Source: Diplosphaera chodatii (Eukaryota; Chlorophyta; Trebouxiophyceae; Prasiolales; Stichococcaceae). From it: DNA of 64,000 nt. Location: positions 1,736,001-1,800,000 of the forward strand of contig JAALGY010000015.1 in NCBI GenBank assembly GCA_032358165.1. The letters are read 5' to 3'. The position numbers and the translations under genes were made by a program. The notes under the pieces are model-generated. The model searched no databases. It was not told the DNA's origin and was given only the letters and a program-made list of their open reading frames with translations. Shown in pieces: positions 42,480 to 53,552 of the stretch (its first letter is position 1; each line of letters starts with the position of its first letter).

Positions 42480-45399
42480 ATGTTGGTGAGGCTCCTGCCT
42501 GCCACATGCACTGCAGGCTTGGGTGTTGTCACCTTTGCAGCTCACTGATGTGGCGTGCCCGCAGGCTTCTGGCGGCAATTGGGCAGACGCAGTCGATGCA
42601 GAGGACGCGGCAACTTCTCAGCAGCAGGAACATGCCAGTGCAGGTAGGTGTGGGTGACCAACTGCAATGATGGATGCCGACGACACTGTGCGTCAGTTAC
42701 GGACTGCTTGGGGATGTGCTCTGCAGGTCGGATCGAGAGTGATGCTCCCCCGCCGGGCTTTGAACATATCAAAGAGGGAACGCACTCAGTCAACAGCCTT
42801 GCCAACAGGCTGGCAGATGCAGAGGTCTGGTGTAACTGTAGTACGATTGACCTCTGCAGCTGAAGAGCTTGGTGGCGTTGAGTTTTGAATATGCACACAC
42901 ACAGTCTGGAAATGTAAGCTGACCATTGCGGTGCCAGGATGGACAGGTGACGAGCACAGCGGAGGAGGACAGGGTGCACGAGGACGGAGATGCACCGCTG
43001 CAGGCTGGCGGGTTGCAAGAAAGTGAGCTTGAGCCCACGACCTTGGCGGCAGACGACACGCCATACACATCAGCGCAGTCGTTTGAGGACCTGCAGCTGC
43101 GCGAGGATCTGCTGAAGGTGCCTTTGCCGGTGGTTTTGGCTGCCTGTGTGACACTTACAGTGTTGTACACAGCTCGGTACACAGCTCGGAGGATACAGCC
43201 GCCGGACTTCGTGTGCAATGTCATGTCAGGGGCTGTACACAGAGATGAAGTTTGAGCGGCCATCCCGCATCCAGGCGACCACCCTGCCCATGATCCTGCG
43301 GCCACCATACCGCAGCATGATTGCGCAGGTAATCCTTCAGCTGCTAGGCACACACTATGGCTTGTGCGTGCTATTGTGCGGCCAACTATAGCCAAGGTTT
43401 TAAGCTCTAGCAAAGCATCCGCTGGCTTGGGTGCTGCAGGCGCACAATGGCAGCGGCAAGACGACGTGCTTCGTGCTGGCCATGCTCAGCCGCGTGGATG
43501 TAGCTGTGCAGCAACCACAGGTGCAACGTGCAACCGGGACCTGTGCTGATGAGCTTCACGACCACCGTGCATCACAGGCTGTGCTACAGAGACAATATTC
43601 ACGCTACTGCTGCTGTGGTGCAGGCGCTCTGTATATGCCCCACGCGGGAGCTGGTGATTCAGAACCTGCAGGTGTTGAGCCGGATGGCAAAGCATACATC
43701 CATCACAGCACTCTCCACTGCTACTGGCAGCGCCGAGGGCTCCAGGTGCGAAAAGCGCGCCGTCCGTATCTCTGCTCAGAGATCTCGCGTGTACACCTGT
43801 TGAGCACACAGACAGGTGGCCTTGCGCTTCTCGTGCAGGAGAGAGCGGGTCACAGAGCAGGTGGTCGTTGGCACACATGGCAGGCTGCACCAGTGGATGA
43901 ACAGGCGGCTACTGCCAGCACGCAACCTGAAGATCCTGGTGTTTGATGAGGCCGACGAGATGTTGAAGGTGTGACCCAGCTGTTGCCGCACATGGCACAC
44001 TATTCATGTTGCAGGACAGAGGTACGCTAGTGAAAACTTTTCAGCTCGGAATTGACGTTGAACATGATCTGCAGGGCGCTGGCTTTGCTGCAGACTCGGT
44101 GCGCACCATCCAGGCTGTGCGGAGGGAGTCCCCCAGTGTGCAGATCCTGCTGTTCTCGGCCACCTTTGACGACACGGTGAAGCGCTTTGCAATGAAGGTC
44201 GTGCCGGGCGCGAACCAGGTGGGCGGAGTCTGCTGCAATGGTGCTGCCACTGGCCTGCATCTGCTCAAGCCTGCAGGCGATGCTGACATCGCCCCTGGCC
44301 GCAGGTCTTTGTGCCCAAAGAGGAGCTGTCATTGGATGTCATCAAGCAGTACACAGTGGTACGCGCGACCATACTGTGTGCAAGCAGCTGCAGTATTGGT
44401 TTACAGATCGCATCACACATATTGACACGCTCAGCAGCTGCAGACCGGGCTCGGTCTGCTGCACTGATGCATAAGGCAAGCGATTCCATATGTATGTTCT
44501 GTGTGCAGCGCTGCCCAACACGGGATGACAAGACGGTCGTGCTGAAGGACATGATCTTCCCGCTATGTGAAAAGCTGGGCCAGACTATCATCTTCGTGCG
44601 CACGCGTGACACTGCGCGGCGCCTGCACCAACACGTGAGGCACCTCAGGCAGCCTACTGAGTGCGTCTGAGCGGCAACATCCATCGACGGCGGTTGGTCG
44701 TCTGCTTGATGCGTCGCCTGCTCAGGTCACTGGCTGCTGATGCAGCTGGAGAGCGAGGGTCACAAGTGCACCTCCATCCAAGGGGACATGGAAAAAGACG
44801 CGCGCGATCGTGTGGTGGAGGAGTTCCGGTCCGGCACCACAAAGATCCTCATCGCCACAGATGTCCTGGCTCGCGGCTTTGACGTCACCCAGGTGCCGTC
44901 TGCTAGGGCTAAGCCTGCTCCCTCACACAATGTTGTCGCTTACATCCCATGCCTGCGGTTAAGCCCGCAGGTGTTCTGCTGAGGCATACCGCCTGACCAG
45001 AGGCTGTTCTCTGTGCCAGGTCACACTGGTGGTCAACTACGATGTGCCAGTGGAGCGGGATAGCAGAAAGCCGGCCTTTGAGACATACCTCCACCGCATC
45101 GGCAGATCTGGCCGCTTTGGCAGGCGTGGGGCGGCCTTCAATCTCGTCAACGGAGCTCAGGTGGGACACCATGCTGCGTCGTCCAACCAGAAGCATGATA
45201 ATAGAATCTTACGCCACGTATGGTTGTTCAAACTTGCAGTGGTTGGACAACTGCAACTGCTGGCGACGTGCACACGCAGGAGGAGTCCCTGGTCCAGGCC
45301 ATCGCAAACTACTTCCAGCGGAGCATCCCAGAGGTGCCCTTCGACGACGAGACAAAGTTTGTAGAGGTGCTCAAGGAGGCGGGCTTGACGGACGGGTAG
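42480..45399 (+). CDS. DBP5: DEAD-box RNA helicase, DBP5/DDX19/LOS4 type
   Basis: Thirteen exons: 42,480-42,485 (tentative), 42,565-42,643, 42,960-43,117, 43,230-43,328, 43,440-43,520, 43,624-43,745, 43,839-43,968, 44,075-44,218, 44,305-44,358, 44,509-44,634, 44,746-44,892, 45,020-45,160, 45,280-45,399; about 468 residues. An acidic N-terminus ([11 protein letters not shown]) is followed by [28 protein letters not shown] (Q-motif region), AHNGSGKTT (Walker A), [23 protein letters not shown] (motif II), LLFSATF (III), IIFVRT (IV), [10 protein letters not shown] (V) and [10 protein letters not shown] (VI). KRFAMKVVP and IKQYTV place it in the DBP5/LOS4 family, which remodels mRNPs at the cytoplasmic face of the nuclear pore. 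The start exon is the weak point: a 6-nt ATG TTG exon before 42,565 keeps phase but is not otherwise supported. Confidence 0.93.
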
Positions 45400-45969
45400 C
45401 GGGTTTCAGCATTTTATTGGTAACGTAGGCAGCCAACGTGTTTCAGCACGTCCGCCAAAACAGGCAATGCAGAGCCTTCACGGTCAGACGGATGGCACTA
45501 GGGTGTACCTTAGCAGACCTAGCCAACGATGACGGTATTCTGCTCAGCTGGCGAGAGTGGGAGTGCAAGAAATTGCCGCGGGAGGGTGCTGTGAACAAGG
45601 GCTGCCGTTGGGCGAAGGCTGGAGTCCCTGCAGTAGATTCCCGGCGGTGGCCGTGGCTGCCTGTCCGTCTGACAGGCCAATGTCAATCCAGCCAAAACGC
45701 AACGCTACACTTCCGTAACACAGCAGCGTTGCAACATGGTGTCCGTTGCATTGTCCGAGATTGCTTGAGACATGCTCGACTTGATTCATGGCGGTCGCAT
45801 AGAACCTGGATGCCTATGCGAAGACGGATTGCTGACAGCGGTTGGATCACACCCCTCCTGTGCATCGTTAGCCTAGCGACGCTCACCCGTACTCAAGCTA
45901 CATCACATCTTGGATTAGTGCAAACTTATCGCTGTCAGATGTGATACACACAGCCAGCGCACGGCAGCG
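45400..45969. other. Intergenic, helicase 3' to photolyase 5'
   Basis: About 570 bp with no recognisable gene or repeat. It should hold the helicase 3' UTR and the photolyase promoter. Confidence 0.5.
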
Positions 45970-48900
45970 ATGGGGAAAAGCGCAGGTACGTACCATGGCA
46001 AAGCTCTGTCACGACTTCAGGCACTATCTCTGCGAAACGCACAAATACTCTGACAGGCTTTCGTCGTGCTGCGAGGTGCAGGCCATTCGGTGCTGTGGTT
46101 TCGAAAGGGCCTGAGGCTGCATGACAACGGAGCGCTGCATGCAGCACTGGAGGCGTCGCCTCAAACTCTTACGCCCGTCTTCTGCTTGGACCCTTGGAAA
46201 GTCTCATGTTGATGCTACATCGGGTGATCGGTCCAAATGCGGAGTTCTGCATCCGGTTGTGATGAAAGGCTTGGCCAAGCTGCAGGTTCATCAGGAGCGA
46301 CCATGTCGGCATCAATCGCTTGCAGTTTCTGCTCGACAGCCTGACAGACCTGGACAAAAGGTGCAAACTCTCTGCGTCTCCAGCTGTGTTGTAGACGTGC
46401 ATGCGGAGGTCTGCCGCAGCGAGAGCGATGATGACATGTTCAATGCTCCCTTCCTGCATGCAGCTTGCAAGCGCGAGGCTCCAGGCTGGTTGTGCTGCGT
46501 GGCAACCCCACAGAGGTTTTGCCAAAGTGCATGAAGGAGTGGGCTGTCACGAAGCTTTGCTTCGAGCACGATACAGAGCCGTATGCATTGAAGAGGGATG
46601 CCGCAATGAAGGAAGCGGCTGAGCAGGCTGGCGTTGAGGTGTGGTCACAGATCCCAAGCCACCCGAGTGCTTGCCGAGCAGCGTGGAAAGCACAGGCTAC
46701 TTCGCTCGGCAACCCGTGCAAAGTGCCTTGCCGTCTCAATACTGCAGGTCGCAAACCCTGTGGGACATACGTTATATGACTCGGCAGCCCTGATTGCGCG
46801 GAATGGTGGTCACCCGCCACTGACATACAAAGCATTTGAGAAGCTGCTGAAGGTGTTGTTCCTTCCCAGCCCCGAAGCTGCTGCTGGGCTCCCTGCTAGG
46901 CCCAGGCTTGGCTGTGGATGGCCCGTTTCATCAAGTCTCAGCTGCTTGGTCCTGTTACAGGACGCCGGTCCGCCGGCTGCGCCGCTCATTGACGCCCCCC
47001 ACCAGTTGCCACCAATCCACGCCGCTGCGGGGCTGGCAGATACCGGGGTGCCGACAACAGCAGAGCTGGGCTATGATGGTGCAGCCACAACCACACTGAA
47101 GGCATGTGCTGTGCTGCCGAAGCTGTTGTTGCACAAGTCGTGACTCGGTCTCTAACCTGCTGTTGGCTGACGTTTGTTGAAGCTTCCTTGCAGGGTGGTG
47201 AGACGGAAGCATTGTGTCGTCTCGCGCAGCAGCTGTCAGACAAGCAGGTGACAATTGGCACCCCTTGTGTGTCAAATGGGCAGTGCGCTGTCAGCAGGAC
47301 TCTGAGCAATGTGTGTGCTATGCACAGTGGGTGGCAGACTTTGAGAAGCCCAAGGGGGACCCCGCCCTTTTTGATCCGCCCGCTACCACCGTGAGTACCC
47401 TGCACCTCAGATGTCATGCCTTTGTCTCAGGACAACGGTCCGGAATGCCTGTGGATCAGTGCGAAGCTCCCGATCATGCAGGTGTTGAGCCCGTACCTGA
47501 AGTTTGGCTGCATCTCGCCTCGACTGTTTCACTCGCAGTTGACACAGGTGAGGCAGCGCTGCACGTCTGGCACGACCTAGAGCGGCGCTTGAATCGTAGA
47601 ATATGACTGAATCACCTGACGTCGGCAACAATGCTGCAGATCTACAAGGTCCAGAGCAAGTATACGCAGCCTCCAGTGTCTCTCGAGGGCCAGTTGCTTT
47701 GGCGGGAGTTTTTCTACACGGTGTGTGCCATCAGCATACAAGGGCTCTTGCTGTTGATCCTGCCCGGCTGGATGCAGTCACACTCTCCATGGTAGCCGCA
47801 GGTGGGTGCCGGAACACCCAAGTTTGACCAGATGGTCGGCAACTCGATTTGTAAACAGGTGTGCATGCTTGCCAACCCACAGCGCCTTGTCTAGCACAGC
47901 AGATGAGCAGTTATGCACAATGCTGTGCAGATGTGCACCTCGTGCATCACGCTGCCTGGATCCCCAGCTCTGATGCTGATGAGGCTGCCCGGAAGCGCAT
48001 GCAGATCGACTGGGACGAGTCCGAGGAGCACTACCACGCGTGGGAGGCTGGCAAGACAGGACATCCTTGGATTGACGCGATCATGCGCCAGCTGAACGAG
48101 ATCGGCTGGATGCACCACCTGGTGCAACCTGTTGTTGCATCAGGGGTGACTTCCATCGTGTGCACGCTTCTGCTCGATGTGGTGACCGGCGGCTATACTG
48201 ATATAGCCGCACTTTCTAGCATGCAGGCACGCCACTCGGTTGCGTGCTTCCTCACACGCGGTGACCTGTATATCTCTTGGGAGCGAGGGCGTGACACCTT
48301 TGACAGGTAAGCCCTTCTGCAATTGTGTGGCAGCCGCAACATGCTGTGAATGAGGGGCTGGTGCATTCATAACGAGGGTGACTCCTCTCACAATCGGTCC
48401 TGTTGTCTCTCAAGGCTCCTGATTGATGGTGACCATTTCATCAACAATGGAAACTGGATGTGGTTGAGCTGCTCTGCTTTCTTCAACCAATACTACAGGT
48501 CAAGCCCTGCTCAATGGCTGTCCTCACGCACTGCTTGCGCTCATGCTTACTACCCAATTGTCACAGTGGCCCCTGGCAATTGCCGGCAACACTGTCTTGG
48601 ATGTGTTGACAATCCTTATTGCTTTCGTTGGTACTATGCAGGGTTTACAGGTTTGTCGACGAACCATGCTGTCTGACAGCCTGATGTGTGCCATCTTGTC
48701 AATTTGATCTGATATGTGCATTTGACGTTTCCTGCGTGATGGCACAGTCCTACTGCATTTCCCAAGAAGTACAACTATGAGCCATTCATCCGCAGATTTG
48801 TGCCGGAACTAAAGGTGCAAACCTGCTTACATATTGCATAGTTTGGCGCATGTTCTTGTAGGGCTGTGACCCCTGATTTAATTGGTCCTGCTTGATGCAG

Positions 48901-49178
48901 GACATGCCGAAGCAATACCTCCTGGAGCCATGGAAGGCGCCAGAGGCGGTGCAGAAAAGGGCGCACTGCATCATTGGCAGGGATTACCCTGCGCCCATCG
49001 TGGATCATAACCTCGTATACAAAGAAAACATTCTGAGGTGCGGATGAGACTCTGAAGTGCTTGTGTGCGTCCAGATGCGTCAACATGCCGCCCGTTACAT
49101 ACCTGTCATGCATGCAGGATCAAGGCGGCGTACGATGCCGACAAGCAGTCCGCCAAGCGGAAAGCACCGTCAAAATGA
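45970..49178 (+). CDS. (6-4) photolyase / animal-like cryptochrome
   Basis: About 18 exons totalling 507 codons: 45,970-45,985; 46,082-46,200; 46,269-46,360; 46,464-46,638; 46,748-46,852; 46,961-47,101; 47,194-47,247; 47,328-47,390; 47,482-47,547; 47,640-47,720; 47,802-47,858; 48,005-48,121; 48,227-48,306; 48,415-48,498; 48,642-48,650; 48,748-48,814; 48,901-49,037; 49,118-49,178. The N-terminal antenna domain shows [14 protein letters not shown] and [11 protein letters not shown]. The FAD domain shows [52 protein letters not shown] and [20 protein letters not shown]. The two His of HHLARH that (6-4) photolyases use are present. There is no long C-terminal extension, so repair activity is at least as likely as signalling. 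The intron at 47,102 has a GC donor. The exon 2-3 junction (46,200/46,269) is the least certain. Confidence 0.92.
48642..48650 (+). other. 9-nt microexon of the photolyase gene
   Basis: The 9 bases GGTTTACAG are flanked by ATGCAG on the left and GTTTGT on the right. Including them converts the exon junction from YYSPTAF to YYRVYSPTAF, restoring the RVYSP motif that is near-invariant in this family. Confidence 0.85.
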
Positions 49179-50068
49179 TCCTACAGGCTGACATCTGACG
49201 GCTGCTGCAGCCATGAACTGCAGCAACTGAACTTCTGCAAGTGGTTTGTTGTCTGCTGTCAAACTTTGTTTTGTGACACCAAGGTGTACAGGTGTAGGCA
49301 AAGATCCTAGGGAACGGCATAGCACCTCTCGAGGGCACATGCTGCTAATCAATGCCGGAGTTGGCTGATTGTTTGTCTTGTCACAGAATGCTCATCTAGC
49401 AGGACAGTGGAAGTTTCGGCAGCACATTGAAAACATTGCAACTTTCCAGGCAGTATGCATGGTCTTGCGGCAGCAGCGCAACTGTTGAGTATGTTCCCCA
49501 CGTTGGCTTACCACAAAGTGGGCGTAAAATTATCTGCTGGTCTGCTGCAAACGTATACACGGCCGTCAGGATCTCTTTATGATGATGCTGAACTCACAAC
49601 ACAAACAAGATGCAGCTGGCATCTTAACCACTTCCAGCTTGGCATTGCTGAGGTGGCACCTTCGAGGTTGCATCCAGGTCATTGCTGGCCTGCACCGTTT
49701 GCTTTCCATTTGTGGCAGTCTGATTGGGCGACACTGTGACACAATTATAGACGCTGCAGATCCTCAGCAGTACCTCCGACGGGTGGTTGTACACCAGACA
49801 CTGCAGAGTGCACACGCAGGCCGAGGTCGCGCATTGACGCAGCGCATCTGGACCTCTGACCTCCCTCAGGCCCCACTTGACGGCGCACGTGCTCCCTCTG
49901 TTGATCAGCTTGCTTGCAGCCATGCACACAGATGCCTGGCCACCGGAGCAAGGCGACAAATGGCGGGCATAAAATGGCGTCGACCGTCCGCAACAGGGCA
50001 CTTGCAGCAGCGGCTGTATGCGCTGTGGCAGCAAAGTAGTTTGACCCTACTGTAGCAGCGGTTTCAAG
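49179..50068. other. Intergenic, about 890 bp
   Basis: Between the photolyase and PEX7 genes. Open frames up to 158 codons exist on the plus strand (49,579-50,055), but they have no domain, no phase-consistent splice partners and comparable frames on the other strand. I see nothing I can name. Confidence 0.45.
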
Positions 50069-51568
50069 ATGCTGTCCTTCAAGGCACACTTTCACGCGTG
50101 TGCGGTGAAGTTCTCGCCATTTGTGGGCAGTCTGGTCGCCGTCGCCACTGCGCAGAACTTTGGCATAATCGGCAACGGCCAGCAGCTGATATTGCGGGTA
50201 AGTACTGTCAGCCCTTAGCTTCTACCTTGTGTAATGTAACGTCTGCTTTGTGCAGCTGATCGCGACGGTCTTAGAAAGGTGCATGATCAGTGTCGTCTCA
50301 ATAAATGTGCAGGTCACGCCCCAGGGGCTTCAGCTTGTTGCAGCGTTTGACACAGTGGACGGCCTGTGGGACTGCGCATGGAGCGAAGCCAACGAGAACA
50401 TTCTGGCTTCCGCCTCTGGCGATGGCAGCATCAAGCTGTGGGACATGCAGGCGCCGCCGCAGCAAAATCCCCTTCGTGCCTGGCGGGAGCACACCCGTGA
50501 GGCATGTGCTGCGTGACAGCAGTGCATGTGCTGCTGACCAGGTGCACTGCGTGCGTGCAGACTGTGGAAACATGATGCGCGCTCAGGAAAAGCAATTGGC
50601 ACGTCATCATGCAGGTAGTGTCGCTCAGCTGGAACACCAAGCACAGGAGCAGGTTCCTCAGCGCGTCTTGGGATGACACGGTCAAGCTTTGGGATTGGGA
50701 GCAGCCGCAGTCCTTACGCACATTCAGCGAGCACAAGTACTGCGTGTATGCAGCCGTCTGGTGCGTGTGCAATGGGTTTGACATCAGCATCACAGCATCC
50801 CGCCGTGAAACCTGCATCTACATTCCACAGCAGGACGCCATGCTGGTTCACACATTGCCTATCACTGCAGGAACCCAGCACATGGCGATGTGTTTCTGTC
50901 AGCCTCAGGCGACAGGATAGCAAAGGTGTGGGACGTGCGGCAGTCGCGGTCCACCCTCAGCATTGCAGCCCACGCAGGGGTGAGCTCCCCGGTCATCAAG
51001 CCCTGGGTGAAGAATGATCTGCTGACCGTGCCAGTCTGATGTGCGCTTTGTGGCCTATGCAGGAAGTGCTTGCTGCGGACTGGTGCAAGTACAACGACTG
51101 CGTGATTGCCACCGGGGGCACAGACCATACGATCAAGACATGGGATGTACGCATGCCGCAGAAGGAGCTCACCACGCTGCTGGGCCACACCTTGGCGGTC
51201 CGCAGGTGGATGCATCATGCAGCTGTTCCTGTGGGTCGTGTGACCCGTATGTCGTGTCCAGATCAGCTGCGTGCCCCTCTGTCTGGTCTCCATCACACAC
51301 GCGCAGGGTCAACCTACACCCCCGCCCCCTGCGCAGGCTGGTGTTCTCGCCGCACACGGAGAACATTGTGGCGTCCTGTTCGTACGACATGACGGTGCGT
51401 CTGTGGGACGTGGCGTCGCCCACCAATCCACTGATGCGGACGTGGGGACACCACACAGAGTTTGCGGTGGGCCTGGAGTTCAATGTGCACATTGATGGGC
51501 AGCTGGCCAGCGCCGGCTGGGATGAGACGGTTGCCATCTGGGACTGCAGACAGATGGGTCCTGTGTAG
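50069..51568 (+). CDS. PEX7: Peroxin-7, PTS2 receptor
   Basis: Six exons: 50,069-50,197; 50,313-50,501; 50,615-50,760; 50,871-50,979; 51,063-51,205; 51,337-51,568. They sum to 948 nt (315 residues), the normal PEX7 length. PEX7 is a WD40 propeller that binds the N-terminal PTS2 signal of cargo in the cytosol and delivers it to the peroxisome. Signatures in order: AVKFSPF, VATAQNFGIIGNG, TPQGL, DCAWSEANEN, GDGSIKLWD, WREHTREV, WDDTVKLWD, HKYCVYAAVW, WDVRQSRSTL, DWCKYNDCVIATG, FSPHTENIVASCSYDMTV and HHTEFAVGLE. The second intron has a GC donor (GAG|GCATGT...CATGCAG|GTAGTG); the GT alternatives break the frame. TGTAA, the usual green-algal polyadenylation signal, occurs about 40 nt after the stop. 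Confidence 0.97.
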
Positions 51569-52063
51569 AGCGTGTTGGCGTCGTACAGCACATTGCTGTT
51601 CGGAGTTTTGTAATATTTTAAGCAGAACTGGCTCCTGCGGGTGGCACCCAGGGTGCTGGGTACTGGGGTAGGGTAGCAACAGTGTTGCTATGGTGGACAC
51701 AGTAGTGGAAGCTGTACGGCTGTAATGTAGAGGCCTGTACGGTACAGCTGGGAGCCATCGAGGACTGCGAGCGAGCCTGCATTGTCGCACTACCCAGTAC
51801 GGCCTGTGGCGTTAGACACAACGACTTGGTGGGATCACGCGTGTGTTTGACAAGGAAATCTATTTTACGACAAGTGTGACAGACCCAAGTCTGCGACTCG
51901 AGGCCACAGGTCGTGTTGCGCCAAGTGTGCCGTTACGTTGCACACGCCGAGACGGCAGTTTCCACGCAAAAAGACTGTCTGTGATCCTCGCACTGCCCTG
52001 TCAGCAAGGTGCATCACTGACTCGGCGCGCACACCCAAGAAACAGCATACCAGCGGCAGCAAC
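51569..52063. other. Intergenic, PEX7 3' to VPS60 5'
   Basis: About 495 bp. It contains the TGTAA near 51,608 and presumably the VPS60 promoter; nothing else is recognised. Confidence 0.5.
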
Positions 52064-53379
52064 ATGAACCGAATATTTGGGAAGCGGCAAGAGAAAGCCC
52101 CACCTCCGACGCTGAATGACACAACCGCGCGGCTGACCTCGCGGGGGGATACGTGAGTTACCCTGCTGCATCTGGAAATGACCCGTGCCGTGCGTGCCTG
52201 CGTCAGAATGAATAGGCTCACACATGCATGCTCGCTGCGGTTCCAGGTTGGACGACAAGCTCAGGAAGCTCGATGAGCAGCTCATCAAGCACAGGGAAGC
52301 CATCAAGCGCAGCCGGCCGGGGCCCGCGCAGGAGGCAGCAAAGCGCAGGGCGCTGAATGTGTGTGCAGCTCCCCGAGGCCCTGCTTGCAAGGAGCACCCC
52401 ATCTTTGAGCATGTTGCATGCGCGCCGCTGCCGTGGAAACAGGTTGTCGCGTTGATGCTGAGGCCACTGAACAGCCTGCACTGTATCGCAGGTGCTCAAG
52501 CAGAAACGACTGTATGAGAACCAGCGGGACCAGCTGTACAACCAGCAGTTCAACGTGGAGCAGACCTCCTTCATGATGGAGAACGTGCAGGACTCCGTGC
52601 AGACGGTGCAGGCGATGAAGGCAGCAGGCGAGTGGGGCTGCAGGCACCGCTGTCGTGCTCCTGCCACGTGTACGCTGCTGCTCTCTTAGGATGGCAGGTT
52701 GTCAGCATCCGCACCAAAACCTGCAGGGAAGGAGCTCCGCAGCGCCTTCAGACGAGACGAGCTCAATATCAGCAACATCGACAAGCTGCAGGACGACATG
52801 GCCGATATCATGGTGTGCTCCATACTGTCATCCAGGGCCTTCGTGTCCAAGGGACACGGGCAGTTGTGACCGGTCAGCCTCACCAGACACCCACCGTCAA
52901 AGTACCCTGCAGTGCGGTGCATGCTGTGATGCGAGCGTGCGGCGCCTCCTGCCTGCCGCAGGACATGCACAACGACATCCAGGACGTGCTGGGGCAGAAC
53001 TACGGGGTGCCCGACGACGTGGACGAGGACGAGCTGCTGGGGGAGCTGGACGCGCTGGAGGCGGACATGGCCTTCCAGGCGGAGGAGACCGCCGCGCAGG
53101 GCGCCGTGCCCAGCTACCTGCAGGCGCGCCCCGCTCCGCAGTCGCCACTGCTTGCTGAGCCGCGCTGCGTCGGACCCTTGGCTTGCTGCTGGCCTGACGA
53201 CTGCCCACGATCCACCGGATCTCACTGCGGGAACGCAAACCTTCTCAGGAATTTCCCTTGGCTGCAACCGCGGTTGCCCACCATGTGCGCAGGAACCAGA
53301 GCTGCCAGAGGCACCGCACGAGCAGCAGCCCCTGGCGGAGGGCGAGCTGAGCCTCCCTGCCGTGCCGCAGCGCAGCTGA
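52064..53379 (+). CDS. VPS60: ESCRT-III protein VPS60 / CHMP5
   Basis: Six exons: 52,064-52,152; 52,247-52,358; 52,492-52,627; 52,727-52,812; 52,962-53,123; 53,293-53,379. They sum to 672 nt (223 residues; CHMP5 is about 219). It begins MNRIFGKRQEKAPPPTLND with the basic first helix of Snf7-family proteins, then LDDKLRKLDEQLIKHREAIK, VLKQKRLYENQRDQLYNQQ, ISNIDKLQDDMADIM, GVPDDVDEDELLGELDALEA and a C-terminal ELSLPAVPQ motif. VPS60 acts with VTA1/LIP5 to stimulate VPS4 in endosomal membrane remodelling. Two introns appear to have GC donors: 52,628 (CAG|GCGAGT, well supported) and 53,124 (CAG|GCGCGC, less sure because the frame also stays open for a while). Confidence 0.95.
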
Positions 53380-53552
53380 GCAGCTGCATGTGTGAAGCAG
53401 TAGTCATTGACATGAGCTGCGTCGGCGCTCTGCCATGTACGGTAGGGGGTCACAGCCATGTGCCCGTATGAGTGGGCAAGCGCAACCATTGCATTGCATT
53501 TACAAAGCTGACGGTAGCATGAGAATGCACGAACGAGCCTGCCGCAAATGTG

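Noticed and set aside
43969..44074. Extra microexon GACAGAG at about 44,015-44,021 in the helicase gene
   Set aside because: Its splice sites look acceptable but including it breaks the frame into the next conserved exon; direct joining of 43,968 to 44,075 keeps phase.
49579..50055. A 158-codon gene between photolyase and PEX7
   Set aside because: No motif, no splice-consistent extension, and an equally long frame on the opposite strand.
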